This document shows, piece after piece, positions 44,846-54,161 of a DNA stretch of 64,000 nt. The stretch spans positions 310,001 through 374,000 of the forward strand of contig NZ_JAXOUF010000001.1 of NCBI RefSeq assembly GCF_034424805.1. Direction: 5' to 3'. A program made the translations under genes and the position numbers. This DNA is from Labrys sedimenti (lineage in GTDB: Bacteria; Pseudomonadota; Alphaproteobacteria; Rhizobiales; Labraceae). The notes under the pieces are model-generated. The model worked only from the letters and a program-made list of their open reading frames with translations, did no database searches and was not told the DNA's origin. Within the stretch, counting starts at the first letter, position 1. The number at the start of each line of letters is the position of its first letter.

Positions 44846-45817
44846 CGGCGACTTCTCGATCCAGGCTGCGGCGCTGGCGATGATACCGTGGAGGTCGCTA
44901 TTGGCCGGAGTCCAGCCCAGCGCATCGGCTGCCCTGTCGATATTCGCATAGAGGGCGGCCGGGTCGCCGCTACGGCGGGGGTGAGGCTCGACCGGTACGG
45001 GGTGCCCGGTAGCGGTTTCGACCGCATTCAGCAGTTCCCGTACGGTGGCACCGCGGCCACTGCCCAGATTGAGCGTGAGGCTGCCGCGTCCCGCCTGCAG
45101 GTGATCGAGGGCCCGCAGATGCGCATCGGCAATATCGATGACGTGGACATAGTCGCGCATGGCGGTGCCATCGGCCGTGGCATAGTCCGTACCGAATAGC
45201 CTGAAGGCGGGGCCGAGGCCCAAGGCAGCCCGGATGGCCTTGGGTATGGCGAGGCTGCTCGTCGCATGCGGCTCGCCGATCTCGCAGTCGGGGTCGGCGC
45301 CGGCCGCGTTGAAATAGCGCAGCGTCACACTCCGCAATCCATAGGCCGAGTCGTAGTGGCGGAGCGCCTGCTCACCGATGAGCTTGGAGGTGCCATAGGG
45401 GCTGACAGGCGCCGTGGGAGAGGTTTCGGTGACCGGAAGGGCGGGGGCGTCGCCATAGACGGCGCAGGTCGAGGAGAAGATGATCGGGCAATTGCCATTG
45501 TGCCGGGCTGCCTCGATCACGGCGAGCGTGCCTGCGACATTGGCCTCATAGCAGGGCGAGGGATCGGTGACTGACGACCCCACATTCGCGTAGGCGGCAA
45601 GATGCATGACCGCTTCGGGGCGATGGCGAGCGAAAACGCCGGCAAGCCAGTCCGCATCGGTAATGTCGCCCTGTTCGAGCGGCCCCCAGCGTACATGGCC
45701 TTCTCTGCCGTTCGAGAGATCGTCGCAGGCGACGGGGCTGTACCCGGATGAAGCCAGGGTCTTGCAGACATGGCTGCCGATATAGCCGGCGCCCCCGGTG
45801 ACCAAGATGATACTCAC
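44840..45817 (-). CDS. galE: UDP-glucose 4-epimerase
   Basis: 325 residues from a GTG at 45817 (VSIILVTGGAGYIGSH); an ATG at 45853 would add 12 residues but lacks a ribosome site. NAD-binding TGGAGYIGS, catalytic Ser/Tyr/Lys as SSTCAVYG and YGTSK, LRYFNAAGADP and RDYVHVIDIADAH are all GalE/extended-SDR hallmarks. It interconverts UDP-glucose and UDP-galactose for exopolysaccharide or LPS. It is divergent from the DUF3422 gene. Confidence 0.92.
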   Translation of the reverse strand: MSIILVTGGAGYIGSHVCKTLASSGYSPVACDDLSNGREGHVRWGPLEQGDITDADWLAGVFARHRPEAVMHLAAYANVGSSVTDPSPCYEANVAGTLAVIEAARHNGNCPIIFSSTCAVYGDAPALPVTETSPTAPVSPYGTSKLIGEQALRHYDSAYGLRSVTLRYFNAAGADPDCEIGEPHATSSLAIPKAIRAALGLGPAFRLFGTDYATADGTAMRDYVHVIDIADAHLRALDHLQAGRGSLTLNLGSGRGATVRELLNAVETATGHPVPVEPHPRRSGDPAALYANIDRAADALGWTPANSDLHGIIASAAAWIEKSPG

Positions 45818-46055
45818 GATGGCTCTCGTGCTCCTGACGGGCGATTGCGACATGCCGGTGTAAGGGCCTCAACCGTCGATGAGAAGCAAAGAATGGCCGT
45901 GCCGCGTCAAATGGAGGCGGGCGAGTGCACTTGTTCAGCCTTTCGCACTGCAACGCTGGCGTGTATTTCCTGCGGGTACAGGTGGGGTAAACCAGCAAAT
46001 ACTGGCCCGGAAATTGCTTCGAAAGGCTCGGCGCAATGGAATTGGAGAAATCACG

Positions 46056-47336
46056 ATGACGGCGATCGGCGTCTCGGAAGCGAGCGAGCCCCCGTTTGTC
46101 GACCATCAGGGGCGAGCGGCCATCTATGCCGAGTTGCATGCCCGGCCGACTGAACCGATCGCAACCTCGGCCCGCATCCGCAGGATCGCCTTCATGCCGG
46201 CGGATGCCGGACCTTCGTTGGAGGAGGTGGCGCGGCGCTTCGCCCTTTTCGCTGGCCAGCCCGTGCTGCCCTTCGACGATGCACGTACACGCCACATCAA
46301 GGTGGAACGGGGAGGGCGCAAGGCCACCTTCGAACTCCACAACGAATTCGCGACCCTGACCTGGCAGTCCGATCTCACCGACCGCGAGCCCTGGCCGGAG
46401 GATATCGGCCTGGATTGCTTTGCGGGGCTGCAGCGGGTCAGCGCTACGCGTGTCGACCTGACAGAAACCCATACGATCACGGAAGCGGCGCTGGTCGGCT
46501 TCAACCCGATCAGCCTGTGCTATTCCGAGCTTTATGACGGCCGGGCCCAGGTCGCGACCGATTTCAATCGTGATCGCGACGGCTTCACCCGCTACGAACT
46601 CGCGGCCGGCCAGTGCAACGTCTTGCGCCGTGGCGTGCTTGTGCGCCGGCTTCTGGAGATTGAGACCTACAGCAATTTCGTCCTGCTCGGCCTGCCGGTG
46701 GCTCGGGCGCTCGGCTCCACGATCCGCCAGTTCGAGGGGGCTGTCAGCCAGGTGATGGGACGCGTCGGCCATACCCATTCGACCAGGGAGAACCGGGAGG
46801 CGCTGGAGAGCATCCATGCGCTGTCGGCAGAGGTTGGCCGCAGTATCGAGGAAACCAGTTTCCGTTTCGCGGCAAGCCAGGCTTATGCGGCCGTGCTCGA
46901 TACCCGCCTGCGGCAGCTCGTCGAGCGACCGATCGGCGAGTTCACCACCATCGACCGCTATCTGACCAATCGGACCACACCGGCGGTAGCCACCTGCCTG
47001 GCGACGGAAAAGCGCCTGCAGGCGGTGGCAATGAAACTGGAGCGCTCGGCGGAACTCTTGAATGCCCATATCAGCCTGAGCCTGGAAACCCAGAACCAGA
47101 CGATTCTCGATACCATCTCGCGCACGTCGGAAAGCCAATATCGTCTGCAGGAGACGGTGGAGGGGCTCTCCATCATCGCGATCTCCTACTATGCCCTTGC
47201 CATCATCGGCTACATGATCGAGGGCGTCAGCCATATCTGGCATGTCGACAAGGCCATTGCCATGCTGTGCGCGGCGCCGGTGGTGCTGTTCTTGGTCTGG
47301 TGCGGCATCAAGAGCCTGCGCAAGCGCGCCGCCTGA
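46056..47336 (+). CDS. DUF3422 family membrane protein
   Basis: 426 residues from the ATG at 46056, eight bases after ttggaga. The N-terminal half begins with the conserved IYAELHARPTEPI and contains LHNEFATLTW, both typical of DUF3422. Two C-terminal TMs (about 375-395 and 402-420) end in a basic tail. Long amphipathic helices occupy about 240-360. These proteins look like cytosolic domains anchored by a C-terminal hairpin, reminiscent of CorA-like topology, but no metal-transport GMN motif is present. Function unknown. Confidence 0.88.
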   Translation: MTAIGVSEASEPPFVDHQGRAAIYAELHARPTEPIATSARIRRIAFMPADAGPSLEEVARRFALFAGQPVLPFDDARTRHIKVERGGRKATFELHNEFATLTWQSDLTDREPWPEDIGLDCFAGLQRVSATRVDLTETHTITEAALVGFNPISLCYSELYDGRAQVATDFNRDRDGFTRYELAAGQCNVLRRGVLVRRLLEIETYSNFVLLGLPVARALGSTIRQFEGAVSQVMGRVGHTHSTRENREALESIHALSAEVGRSIEETSFRFAASQAYAAVLDTRLRQLVERPIGEFTTIDRYLTNRTTPAVATCLATEKRLQAVAMKLERSAELLNAHISLSLETQNQTILDTISRTSESQYRLQETVEGLSIIAISYYALAIIGYMIEGVSHIWHVDKAIAMLCAAPVVLFLVWCGIKSLRKRAA

Positions 47337-47464
47337 AGGGCCTATTCGAACCGTCCAAAAGGGTAAAAAGAGGCCTCGCCAGGCCCTTGGGTAACTCTGT
47401 TGCCGGTCGATGAGCGGGCCATTCGGCCGTATCGGTCGTTTTCGAGGCGGTGTGCCGGCCCCCG

Positions 47465-47788
47465 TCAGCCGTTGGGAATGCATTGGCCGGCGTGATTGGG
47501 ACGCTGCGACGGCGGGCATACGTCAATGGTTTTGTGATGCTCCGATGTCTGGCCGACCGAGGCACTCGACACCATGCGTCGGGGATCGAACGCATCGCGA
47601 CTGGCGTCGTTGATGGAGCGGTTGGGTACGCATCTGCGCCACTGATTGAAATGGAAGCCTGGAGCGCAAGCGGGGGCCGTTGCAGGAGCGTTCGCCATGG
47701 GCGCTTCTTGAGCGGCAAGCCCGGTGGGCGCAAGCACTACCAGGCACATCAACGCGGCGGGCAGCAGGAGGGGGGCTCTGGCGATCAT
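47465..47788 (-). CDS. Small exported Cys-repeat protein
   Basis: 107 residues from the ATG at 47788. A signal peptide (about 1-27, LLLPAALMCLVVLAPTGLAAQ region) precedes a Pro/Ala-rich mature chain. Two copies of a C-x-P-x(8-10)-C-x-P-N motif occur: CAPGFHFNQWRRCVPN and CPPSQRPNHAGQCIPN. Such tandem motifs, with two Cys each, are frequent in small secreted proteins of Hyphomicrobiales. No ribosome site is obvious and an upstream ATG at 47833 exists, so the gene call is moderately secure. Confidence 0.6.
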   Translation of the reverse strand: MIARAPLLLPAALMCLVVLAPTGLAAQEAPMANAPATAPACAPGFHFNQWRRCVPNRSINDASRDAFDPRRMVSSASVGQTSEHHKTIDVCPPSQRPNHAGQCIPNG

Positions 47789-47833
47789 GGAGCGGGCTCG
47801 GGTCTGATGGAGATGTGTCGAGATGCACTGCAT

Positions 47834-48284
47834 GGACCAGTGAGATGATCCATGCGCGGCTTAGCCTGTGCCGCGGCACGGGGTTGTGCGTTTTCGCACA
47901 GGACGCGCATTGTCTCGCTCACTTCTTCCTGTTCTGGGATCAGGACAGACGGGCTCGTGTCCTCCTCGAGAGGAAGCTCAATCGCGGTTGCATCACGCAA
48001 AGGATGGATCGCCCAAAAAGGGGGGAGGCCCGGGGAGGACGCCTTGCTGAGGTTGTCATCCGGGCCTCCGGGTTCCCGGGGTGGGAACGCCCGTGAGTTA
48101 GACCGTTGAAACTTAGATAAGAATTAGACGTCAGACGCAGCTGGGCCATACATAGGTATTGGGGGTGCATACTTTAATATAGACGATATTCCTAATCTGT
48201 GCGCATGGCGAAGAACACCTGGAACACAGACGAAGCCCAAGGACATGATCCCATGGCACAATGGCCAGTTTAGCTATATCGCAT
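47834..48284. other. Intergenic region without recognised gene
   Basis: Together with the sRNA-like unit after it, this fills 765 bp between the Cys-repeat gene and the next CDS. The part at 48100-48200 is AT-richer. Short frames here have no family-like features. Confidence 0.35.
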
Positions 48285-48406
48285 CCCCGTCTCACCCTTC
48301 GGGTCATTGATCGATTGTTGTCGGCCACCCTCCGACATCGCCTCGATGACATCATTGCATCCGAAGATCCTGGCCCGGCAGGTCGTCTAGCGCCGGGCTT
48401 TTTCTT
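48285..48406 (+). ncRNA. Candidate small RNA, unit A
   Basis: No plus-strand gene lies within 900 bp upstream, yet a full intrinsic terminator is present: GCCCGGC (48373-48379), 12-nt loop, GCCGGGC (48392-48398), then TTTTTCTTT. The upstream 90 bp carry TGTTGTCGGCC (48316-48326) and GCATCCGA, both shared with unit B. A possible -10 (TATATC) precedes 48285; the 5' end is a guess. The unit is one of three related ones in 1.6 kb. Confidence 0.45.
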
Positions 48407-48598
48407 TGGCTGCATGCATCATTCGGGTGGACGCCTCGACCCGGCGTTTTGTGGGAGCAAAGGTGACCGGGAGTTTCGCCTGGAACTGCCTAGTCCGAAC
48501 GTACAACTCATAACAGCAAGGAGAATCAGCTAGAGGGGCGGTCGAATGCGGGCTGAAAACAGCTTGCTGAGTTTCGTTTGAGCCTGGGGGGCTTGTGA

Positions 48599-49102
48599 GT
48601 GGATAGTTACGTTCCGGCGACCAATACCGTTTCATTCGGAGCAGTCGTCTTTCGCTTTTCATGGATATATGTTCTTGCGGCGATCGCCGTCGTGGTCATT
48701 GCCTTCTTGCTGGAAGCCTTCTTGCATATCGACATGAGCAAGAATTCCTTCCTGGGCGTGCTGCCCTTGATGACGGCGGGCTCGGGAACCGGGAAATACT
48801 ATGCAACCCGCACCGGCATGAAGCCCAGGGGCGTCAAGGCCTGGTTGATAGCGCTTGTCGGCTTCGTGATATCGCTGGCCTTCAATCTGGCTGTGATCTT
48901 CGGCTTCATTGCCTTGACCGACAGTTGGCAGGAACTGGGCAGCCTCGGCTCGTTCCGCCTGCGCGGCGACGAGCAATGGCTGGTGCCCTTGGCGCTTGGT
49001 GGATTGTTCCTGCTCTTTGTGGCCCTGACGCGGCTGTTTCTGTGGATGGGAGCCAATCCCGTCGTGAAGAAAATGCGCAAGGACGCCACCAGCGCGTTCT
49101 GA
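48599..49102 (+). CDS. Four-TM membrane protein, ABZJ_00895 family-like
   Basis: 167 residues from a GTG at 48599. Four membrane segments (about 20-42, 50-62, 79-103, 127-148), with MTAGSGTGKYYATRTG between TM2 and TM3. The pattern recalls the ABZJ_00895 family of uncharacterised four-helix proteins; I rate this as likely, not certain. Monocistronic. Confidence 0.7.
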   Translation: MDSYVPATNTVSFGAVVFRFSWIYVLAAIAVVVIAFLLEAFLHIDMSKNSFLGVLPLMTAGSGTGKYYATRTGMKPRGVKAWLIALVGFVISLAFNLAVIFGFIALTDSWQELGSLGSFRLRGDEQWLVPLALGGLFLLFVALTRLFLWMGANPVVKKMRKDATSAF

Positions 49103-49283
49103 AGCAAAACGCAGGTCGCCCCTCCGACCCGAAGGCCGGAGGGGCAGGTCGCCCTCTTCAACGGAAGTGGCGAAGGAGTGTTGTAGTCGTGGAGGAGCGG
49201 CAGGTGTGAATGCCGGACTTGCGTGATCGACATAGCTGCGTCGCAAACATCGGACTATGTTACGCAAGGGCATAGGAGATCTG

Positions 49284-49532
49284 ATGTTCAAACTGTTTTA
49301 CGACATGTCGATGCTTGCTTTTGAATCGCAGCAGGCCATTTGGCTGCGTACGCTTCGGCTGGCGCAGGGTGGAAGCCGCGCCGAGCGCGAGGCCAAGCTG
49401 ATGATCAGCGAGAAAGTCGTTGCCGCGCAGAACGCCGCTGGCAAGCTGATGACGGGTGCGGCACCTGGTGCTGTGGTTCGAGACTATCGGCGCAAGGTTC
49501 GATCCAATGTGAAGCGTTTATCCAAGCCGTGA
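49284..49532 (+). CDS. Small helical protein (phasin-like appearance)
   Basis: 82 residues from the ATG at 49284, after taggag; an upstream ATG at 49257 lacks a ribosome site. The chain is almost wholly helical: FESQQAIWLRTLRLAQGG, then SEKVVAAQNAAGKLM and a basic end RDYRRKVRSNVKRLSKP. The antibiotic-free amphipathic Ala/Gln/Glu make-up and the YRRKVRxNxxRL ending are seen in small rhizobial proteins with phasin-like character. Function unproven. Confidence 0.7.
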   Translation: MFKLFYDMSMLAFESQQAIWLRTLRLAQGGSRAEREAKLMISEKVVAAQNAAGKLMTGAAPGAVVRDYRRKVRSNVKRLSKP

Positions 49533-49664
49533 CAGCCGGCGTTGGCAGCAGGGCGCAGAGATGGGTAGCAAGCGGTTTCTTCATCAGGAAATTGGCAGCG
49601 TGAATGCCGGAGACGCAGCGCGCCGAGTTCTATCACGCTCCCGTCACACCATTTGGTCTAATCA

Positions 49665-49751
49665 TCGCATGTTGTCGGCCGTCCCAATACCGGCCCGATA
49701 CGTCGCATCCGATCTTGGCCCGGCAGGTAGCGTATCGCCGGGCTTTTTCTT
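49665..49751 (+). ncRNA. Candidate small RNA, unit B
   Basis: Homologous to unit A: TGTTGTCGGCC (49670-49680), GCATCCGA, then TTGGCCCGGCAGGT and a terminator GCCCGGC (49718-49724) / GCCGGGC (49737-49743) followed by TTTTTCTTTGGC. A TAATCAT box just precedes 49665. It could also be read as the terminator of the small helical-protein gene 130 bp upstream, but the shared 5' block argues for a separate RNA. Confidence 0.4.
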
Positions 49752-49829
49752 TGGCAGCGAATGGCAGGACCGGGGCCACCGTGCCCGCGTGGCTCTCATG
49801 TCACGCGCGTATCACGTGATATGAAATTT

Positions 49830-49903
49830 ATCACCATCGGCTCGCGATTCAGCGAGACAGCAACCTCCTTGGCCCGGCGTTCCGACAGCGCCGGGTTTTC
49901 TTT
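49830..49903 (+). ncRNA. Candidate small RNA, unit C
   Basis: Third, shorter unit. CCTCCTTGGCCCGGCG leads into a terminator CCCGGCG (49873-49879) / CGCCGGG (49889-49895) followed by TTTTCTTTTGGCGG. The CCTCCTT just before the hairpin is anti-Shine-Dalgarno-like, as in several rhizobial trans-acting sRNAs. A perfect palindrome TATCACGTGATA (49811-49822) lies directly upstream. Confidence 0.35.
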
Positions 49904-49953
49904 TGGCGGTTCCGCCGATCGGTTGAAGCTCGACCGGAAGGCACGTCGACTTC

Positions 49954-50958
49954 TCAGGCGCTGCCTCGATGACCGGAAACTTTCTTCAGGAATTGCATGG
50001 GCGATTTCAGCCGGGTCATCGGAGAATAGACGATATCCTGGAAGGTCTTGGGATTGGGCATTTCAAGGGCTGAGACCAGCTTGGCCTTGAGGGCATCCCG
50101 CCTGGGGGAGTAACCGGGTGGTCTCGGCTTCAGCCGGAGCTGGCGCAGCATGAAATTGGCCTGATAGATTCTGGCTCGTTGCTCCAACGGACGCATGCAG
50201 AAGGAAATGCTCAGGCTTACCGAGACGTTGTTGCCGTTCTTGACCCAGTGGGGCGCCACAGGCGGATGATGCACGGCTTCGCCGGGCGTCAGCTTGAAGA
50301 TCTGGCCGTGGCTCTGCAGTTCGGGCTTGTAGCTCGGCGTATTGTAGCTGCTGGCATAGAAGCGTTCGAGCTCGATTTCCGGCAGAACCTCGCGGTCTCC
50401 GGGATCGAACAGACAGACATCCTTCTCGCCCTGAATCTGGAACAGGAAGTTGGATTCGTGGTCGATATGGAAGGGGGTAGAGATCCCCGGTGAGGTCAGA
50501 ATCACGGTCAAGGTCGCCCAGGTCACCTCCTGGCGGAACGGACGATCGGCATAGATCCCGATTTCGTCGATGAGTCGGGCGAGAACCTGGGCATAGTCGC
50601 GATTATAGTCCTGCGTCCGCGAAAGCCTGATCCAGGAGCCTCCCTCGCCGAGGCGTTCGATCACTTCCGTCAATCGATCGTGCTGCGTAGCCTCGGTGAA
50701 TTTGCTGCTGATCGATTCCTTTCTCAAATCGAGAGCGAGAAAATCGGCTGCATTGCCACTCCCGATGATGCTGCGGGCAGTTTTGACGATCTCGGAGATC
50801 TCGAACAAGCCACTCCGGCAAAGTGTATGATGAACTTTGAAAGGTCGAACGTTGTAATTTTCTTTAAATGTTCGTTCGCTGGTTTCGAGTATGTGATCTA
50901 TGTCGTCACAAATTGATGGCGGTCCTCTCTCTATTTTATTTTCGAAGGCGATGTTCAT
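49954..50958 (-). CDS. JmjC/cupin_8-like Fe(II)/2-oxoglutarate oxygenase
   Basis: 334 residues from the ATG at 50958. The double-stranded beta-helix core has HxD as HID (His164, Asp166) in GISTPFHIDHESNF and a distal His237 in PPVAPHWVKNG, the Fe(II) facial triad of JmjC-type hydroxylases; GEKDVCLFDPGD sits between. The helical N-terminal 110 residues and C-terminal 60 residues are not recognised. Targets in bacteria include ribosomal proteins and small molecules. The 5' end and its upstream DNA are AT-richer than the neighbours, a hint of acquisition. Monocistronic. Confidence 0.78.
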   Translation of the reverse strand: MNIAFENKIERGPPSICDDIDHILETSERTFKENYNVRPFKVHHTLCRSGLFEISEIVKTARSIIGSGNAADFLALDLRKESISSKFTEATQHDRLTEVIERLGEGGSWIRLSRTQDYNRDYAQVLARLIDEIGIYADRPFRQEVTWATLTVILTSPGISTPFHIDHESNFLFQIQGEKDVCLFDPGDREVLPEIELERFYASSYNTPSYKPELQSHGQIFKLTPGEAVHHPPVAPHWVKNGNNVSVSLSISFCMRPLEQRARIYQANFMLRQLRLKPRPPGYSPRRDALKAKLVSALEMPNPKTFQDIVYSPMTRLKSPMQFLKKVSGHRGSA

Positions 50959-51520
50959 GATCAGTAACTCGCTCTTTCTGGAATGCCCCCAGTCCAGTAA
51001 TGCTGATAATATCACCTGTATGAAATTTTATAAGGAGTAGGAGATAGGCAAATATTAATTCTTTAGGAGGGTGAACGTCATGCCTGCGTCATCATCTGAG
51101 ATGATTAGTTTCGAAGATTGTCGCGTTGAGATCGATTTATCTCCGATATGAAGGATAGTCGGGAATTCAGATCGTGATGACGCCTGAATTCTGACCGATA
51201 TACATTACGTCGCGGCATCATGTAGTTATTTTCGGCGGGCGCAATATTCATCGAGAATGGAACGGCCAGAACTATGGATGTCGTAATCGCCGGCCGCGAG
51301 TCCGGCATGTTTTCAAACAAGCTCCCAGGACAGCGCGCCGACTTTCTGTTGGGCAACGCCGCCATCATCCGGGCTCGATGACGGCATCATTCGCCGGCAT
51401 CTTCCACCTCCAGGAGTTTGGTACGAGCCGCAAGCCGGCGGCCATCGCCGCGCGATCTCTGCACGTCCTGCATGGCAGGAGGGAAAACGGAGGTGCCGCG
51501 TGGGACGACTGGATTTGAAA
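50959..51520. other. AT-rich intergenic stretch
   Basis: About 560 bp between the oxygenase start and the tRNA terminator, notably AT-rich at 50990-51250. A frame at 51105-51368 (minus) encodes 87 residues without recognisable features or ribosome site and is not called. No other structure seen. Confidence 0.4.
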
Positions 51521-51548
51521 CGAAAGAAGGCGCCCCAGAGGGCGCCTT
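51521..51548 (-). terminator. Terminator of tRNA-Lys
   Basis: AAGGCGCC (51527-51534) and GGCGCCTT (51541-51548) with a 6-nt loop; on the minus strand the stem is followed by CTTTCGTTTC. It lies 30 bp past the tRNA 3' end. Confidence 0.75.
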
Positions 51549-51578
51549 GCTTTTCGTCAGCGATATCAGGAGTTTCGA

Positions 51579-51654
<76 letters not shown>

Positions 51655-51832
51655 ATCGAAACCACCGAAGCGCGACGCGGTGCCGCGTTCGATGGCGGCG
51701 ATGTAGCAAAGCTCTTTGTGTGTGTCTAGCGTGTGACGGAAAAATTCTTCAGCTTTTTTGAAATTGCGCTCCGGCGTGCTATTCGAAGGCTCTATTCAAA
51801 AGCGCCATTCATTAAATCGCCGGAGGTCCCGT

Positions 51833-54148
51833 ATGCCGCCCACCAAATTTGGCGTTGGCCAGGCCGTGCGCCGCAAGGAGGACCAGTCCTTCATTACGGG
51901 CACGGGCCGTTATGTCGACGACGAATCGCGTTCCGGCGTGCTCAGGGCCTATGTCCTGCGCTCTCCCTATGCCCATGCCCGCTTCAGCATCGGTGATCTC
52001 TCCGACGCTGCGGCGATGCCGGGGGTTAAGCTGATTCTCACGGCGACCGATCTCGATGGGCTCGGGGACCTGCCCTGCCTGGCCTTGATGAAGAACGCCG
52101 ACGGCTCGCCGCAGCGCCCGCAGCCCTATCCGCTTTTGGCGCGGGACGTGGTGCGCCATGTCGGCGATGCGGTGGCCTTCGTGGTCGCCGATTCGCTTAT
52201 CGAAGCCCGTGACGCCGCCGAGGCGATTCCAGTCGATTACGAATCGCTCGACGCCATCGTCGGTTCGGTGGCTGCCCTGGAACCGGGCGCACCGCTGGTC
52301 TGGCCCGACCATGGCTCGAACCTGGCGTTCGATGCTCAGATCGGCAACACCAAGAAAGTGGCCAAGGCCTTCGACAAGGCGGCCCGCGTGGTGTCCCTGG
52401 ACGTAGTCAACAACCGCCTGGTCGCCAATTACATGGAAACCCGCGGCTGTCTGGCCGAATGGGACGGCAAGCGCTTCACCCTGACGGTCGGCAGCCAGGG
52501 CGTGCACTCCATCCGCGATACGCTCGCCAACCATGTCTTCAAGGTCGAGCCCGACAAGGTGCATGTGAAGACCGGCGATGTTGGCGGCGGCTTCGGCACC
52601 AAGGCCTTCATGTATCGCGAATATCCGCTCTCGCTGGAGGCGGCGCGGCGCCTGGGCAAGCCGGTGAAGTGGTTCGCCGACAGGGCCGAGCATTTCCTCG
52701 CCGACACCCAGGGGCGCGACAATATCAGCCGCATCGAGGCGGCGCTGGACCGGCGCTCGCGCATCCTGGCGGTGAGGATCGACATCATTGGCGATCTCGG
52801 CGCCTATCTTTCGCAGTTCGGGCCCTTCATTCCCTGGCTCGGCGCCCTGATGGCGACCGGCGCCTATGCGATATCGGCCATGGACGTCAGGGTGCGCGGC
52901 GTCTTCACCAACACGCTGCCGGTCGATGCCTATCGCGGTGCCGGCCGGCCGGAGGCTGCCTATCTCATCGAGCGGCTGATGGACGCCATTGCCTTCGAGA
53001 CCGGGCTTTCGGTCGATACGGTGCGCTCGCGCAATTTCGTCAAGCCGGAACAGATGCCGTTCAAGGCGCCCACTGGCCGCACCTATGATTCGGGTGAGTT
53101 CGAGGGCCATATGCGCAAGGCGATGGAGGTTGCCGGCTGGGGTGATTTCAAGGGCCGCTGGCAGGCCTCGAAGAAGGCCGGCAAATTCCGCGGCATTGGC
53201 ATGTCCACCTATATCGAGGCCTGCGCCGACGGCCCGAAGGAAGCCGCCAGCGTCACGCTCGAAAAGGACGGTACCGCCACCGTGCTGATCGGCACGCAGA
53301 CCAACGGGCAGGGGCACCTGACGGCCTACGCCCAGTTCGTCTCGCAATATCTCGACCTGCCGCTGGAGCGAATCAATGTGATCCAGGGCGATTCCGACCT
53401 GATCAAGACGGGCGGCGGCACCGGCGGCTCGCGCTCGATCCCGGTGGGCGGCGCGTCCGTAGCCCGGGCCAGCCAGACCCTGGCGGAGAAGCTGAAAACG
53501 CTCGCCTCCGATGAACTCGAGGCCGGCATCGCCGATCTCGAAATCGTCGACGGCCGCGTGCGCGTGGTCGGCACCGACAAGGCCATCGACTTCGCAGCGC
53601 TCGCCCGCCTGCCCAAGGCGACGCCCGATCTGCTCAGCGCCGAGACAGACTATCAGCCCGGCGAGGCGACCTATCCGAACGGCACGCATGTCTGCGAGCT
53701 GGAGATCGATCCCCAGACCGGCGTCACCGCGATCCTCGGCTACACCATCGTCGACGATTTCGGCATGGTGGTGAACCCGCTGCTGCTTGAGGGACAGGTG
53801 CATGGCGGCGTGGTGCAGGGTATCGGCCAGGCCTTGCTGGAGCGCACGGTCTATTCGGAAGACGGCCAGTTGCTTACGGCTTCGCTCACCGACTACGCCC
53901 TGCCGCGGGCCGACGATCTGCCCTTCATCCATTTCGAGACGCGCAACATCCCCTGCAAGAACAATCCGCTCGGCGTCAAGGGAGCCGGCGAGGCCGGCAC
54001 CATCGGCGCTGCCCCGGCGGTGATGAATGCGGTGATCGATGCCCTCAGGCGCGGAGTCGGCGTCACCAAGCTCGACATGCCGGCGACGCCCGAGGTGGTG
54101 TGGCGCACGATCCAGGACGCGCAGGCCAGGAAGCTGGCGGCCGAATAG
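51833..54148 (+). CDS. Xanthine dehydrogenase-family molybdopterin-binding large subunit (CoxL-like, form II)
   Basis: 771 residues from the ATG at 51833, after cggaggtccc. It has the XDH a/b hammerhead domain (about 17-125) and the molybdopterin-binding domains. The active-site loop reads AYRGAGR (near 367-373), the form II pattern; form I CO dehydrogenase has AYxCSFR. The catalytic Glu720 is in KGAGEAGTIGAAP. Enzymes of this class hydroxylate aldehydes, purines or aromatic heterocycles and need FAD and 2Fe-2S subunits. Neither is encoded next to it, so it either uses partners encoded elsewhere or is an orphan. Confidence 0.93.
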   Translation: MPPTKFGVGQAVRRKEDQSFITGTGRYVDDESRSGVLRAYVLRSPYAHARFSIGDLSDAAAMPGVKLILTATDLDGLGDLPCLALMKNADGSPQRPQPYPLLARDVVRHVGDAVAFVVADSLIEARDAAEAIPVDYESLDAIVGSVAALEPGAPLVWPDHGSNLAFDAQIGNTKKVAKAFDKAARVVSLDVVNNRLVANYMETRGCLAEWDGKRFTLTVGSQGVHSIRDTLANHVFKVEPDKVHVKTGDVGGGFGTKAFMYREYPLSLEAARRLGKPVKWFADRAEHFLADTQGRDNISRIEAALDRRSRILAVRIDIIGDLGAYLSQFGPFIPWLGALMATGAYAISAMDVRVRGVFTNTLPVDAYRGAGRPEAAYLIERLMDAIAFETGLSVDTVRSRNFVKPEQMPFKAPTGRTYDSGEFEGHMRKAMEVAGWGDFKGRWQASKKAGKFRGIGMSTYIEACADGPKEAASVTLEKDGTATVLIGTQTNGQGHLTAYAQFVSQYLDLPLERINVIQGDSDLIKTGGGTGGSRSIPVGGASVARASQTLAEKLKTLASDELEAGIADLEIVDGRVRVVGTDKAIDFAALARLPKATPDLLSAETDYQPGEATYPNGTHVCELEIDPQTGVTAILGYTIVDDFGMVVNPLLLEGQVHGGVVQGIGQALLERTVYSEDGQLLTASLTDYALPRADDLPFIHFETRNIPCKNNPLGVKGAGEAGTIGAAPAVMNAVIDALRRGVGVTKLDMPATPEVVWRTIQDAQARKLAAE

Positions 54149-54161
54149 GATGAAAGCAGCC

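Noticed and set aside
48261..48533. A 90-codon frame, with similar short frames at 49561-49824, sharing a PGFFFG motif
   Set aside because: The shared residues come from translating the repeated terminator hairpin and T-tract, so they reflect RNA-level rather than protein-level similarity.
51105..51368. An 87-codon minus-strand frame in the AT-rich gap
   Set aside because: No ribosome site, no recognisable features, and it runs through unusual composition; kept as non-coding.
51812..53932. A 706-codon minus-strand frame opposite the molybdenum hydroxylase gene
   Set aside because: Antisense shadow; no recognisable motifs.
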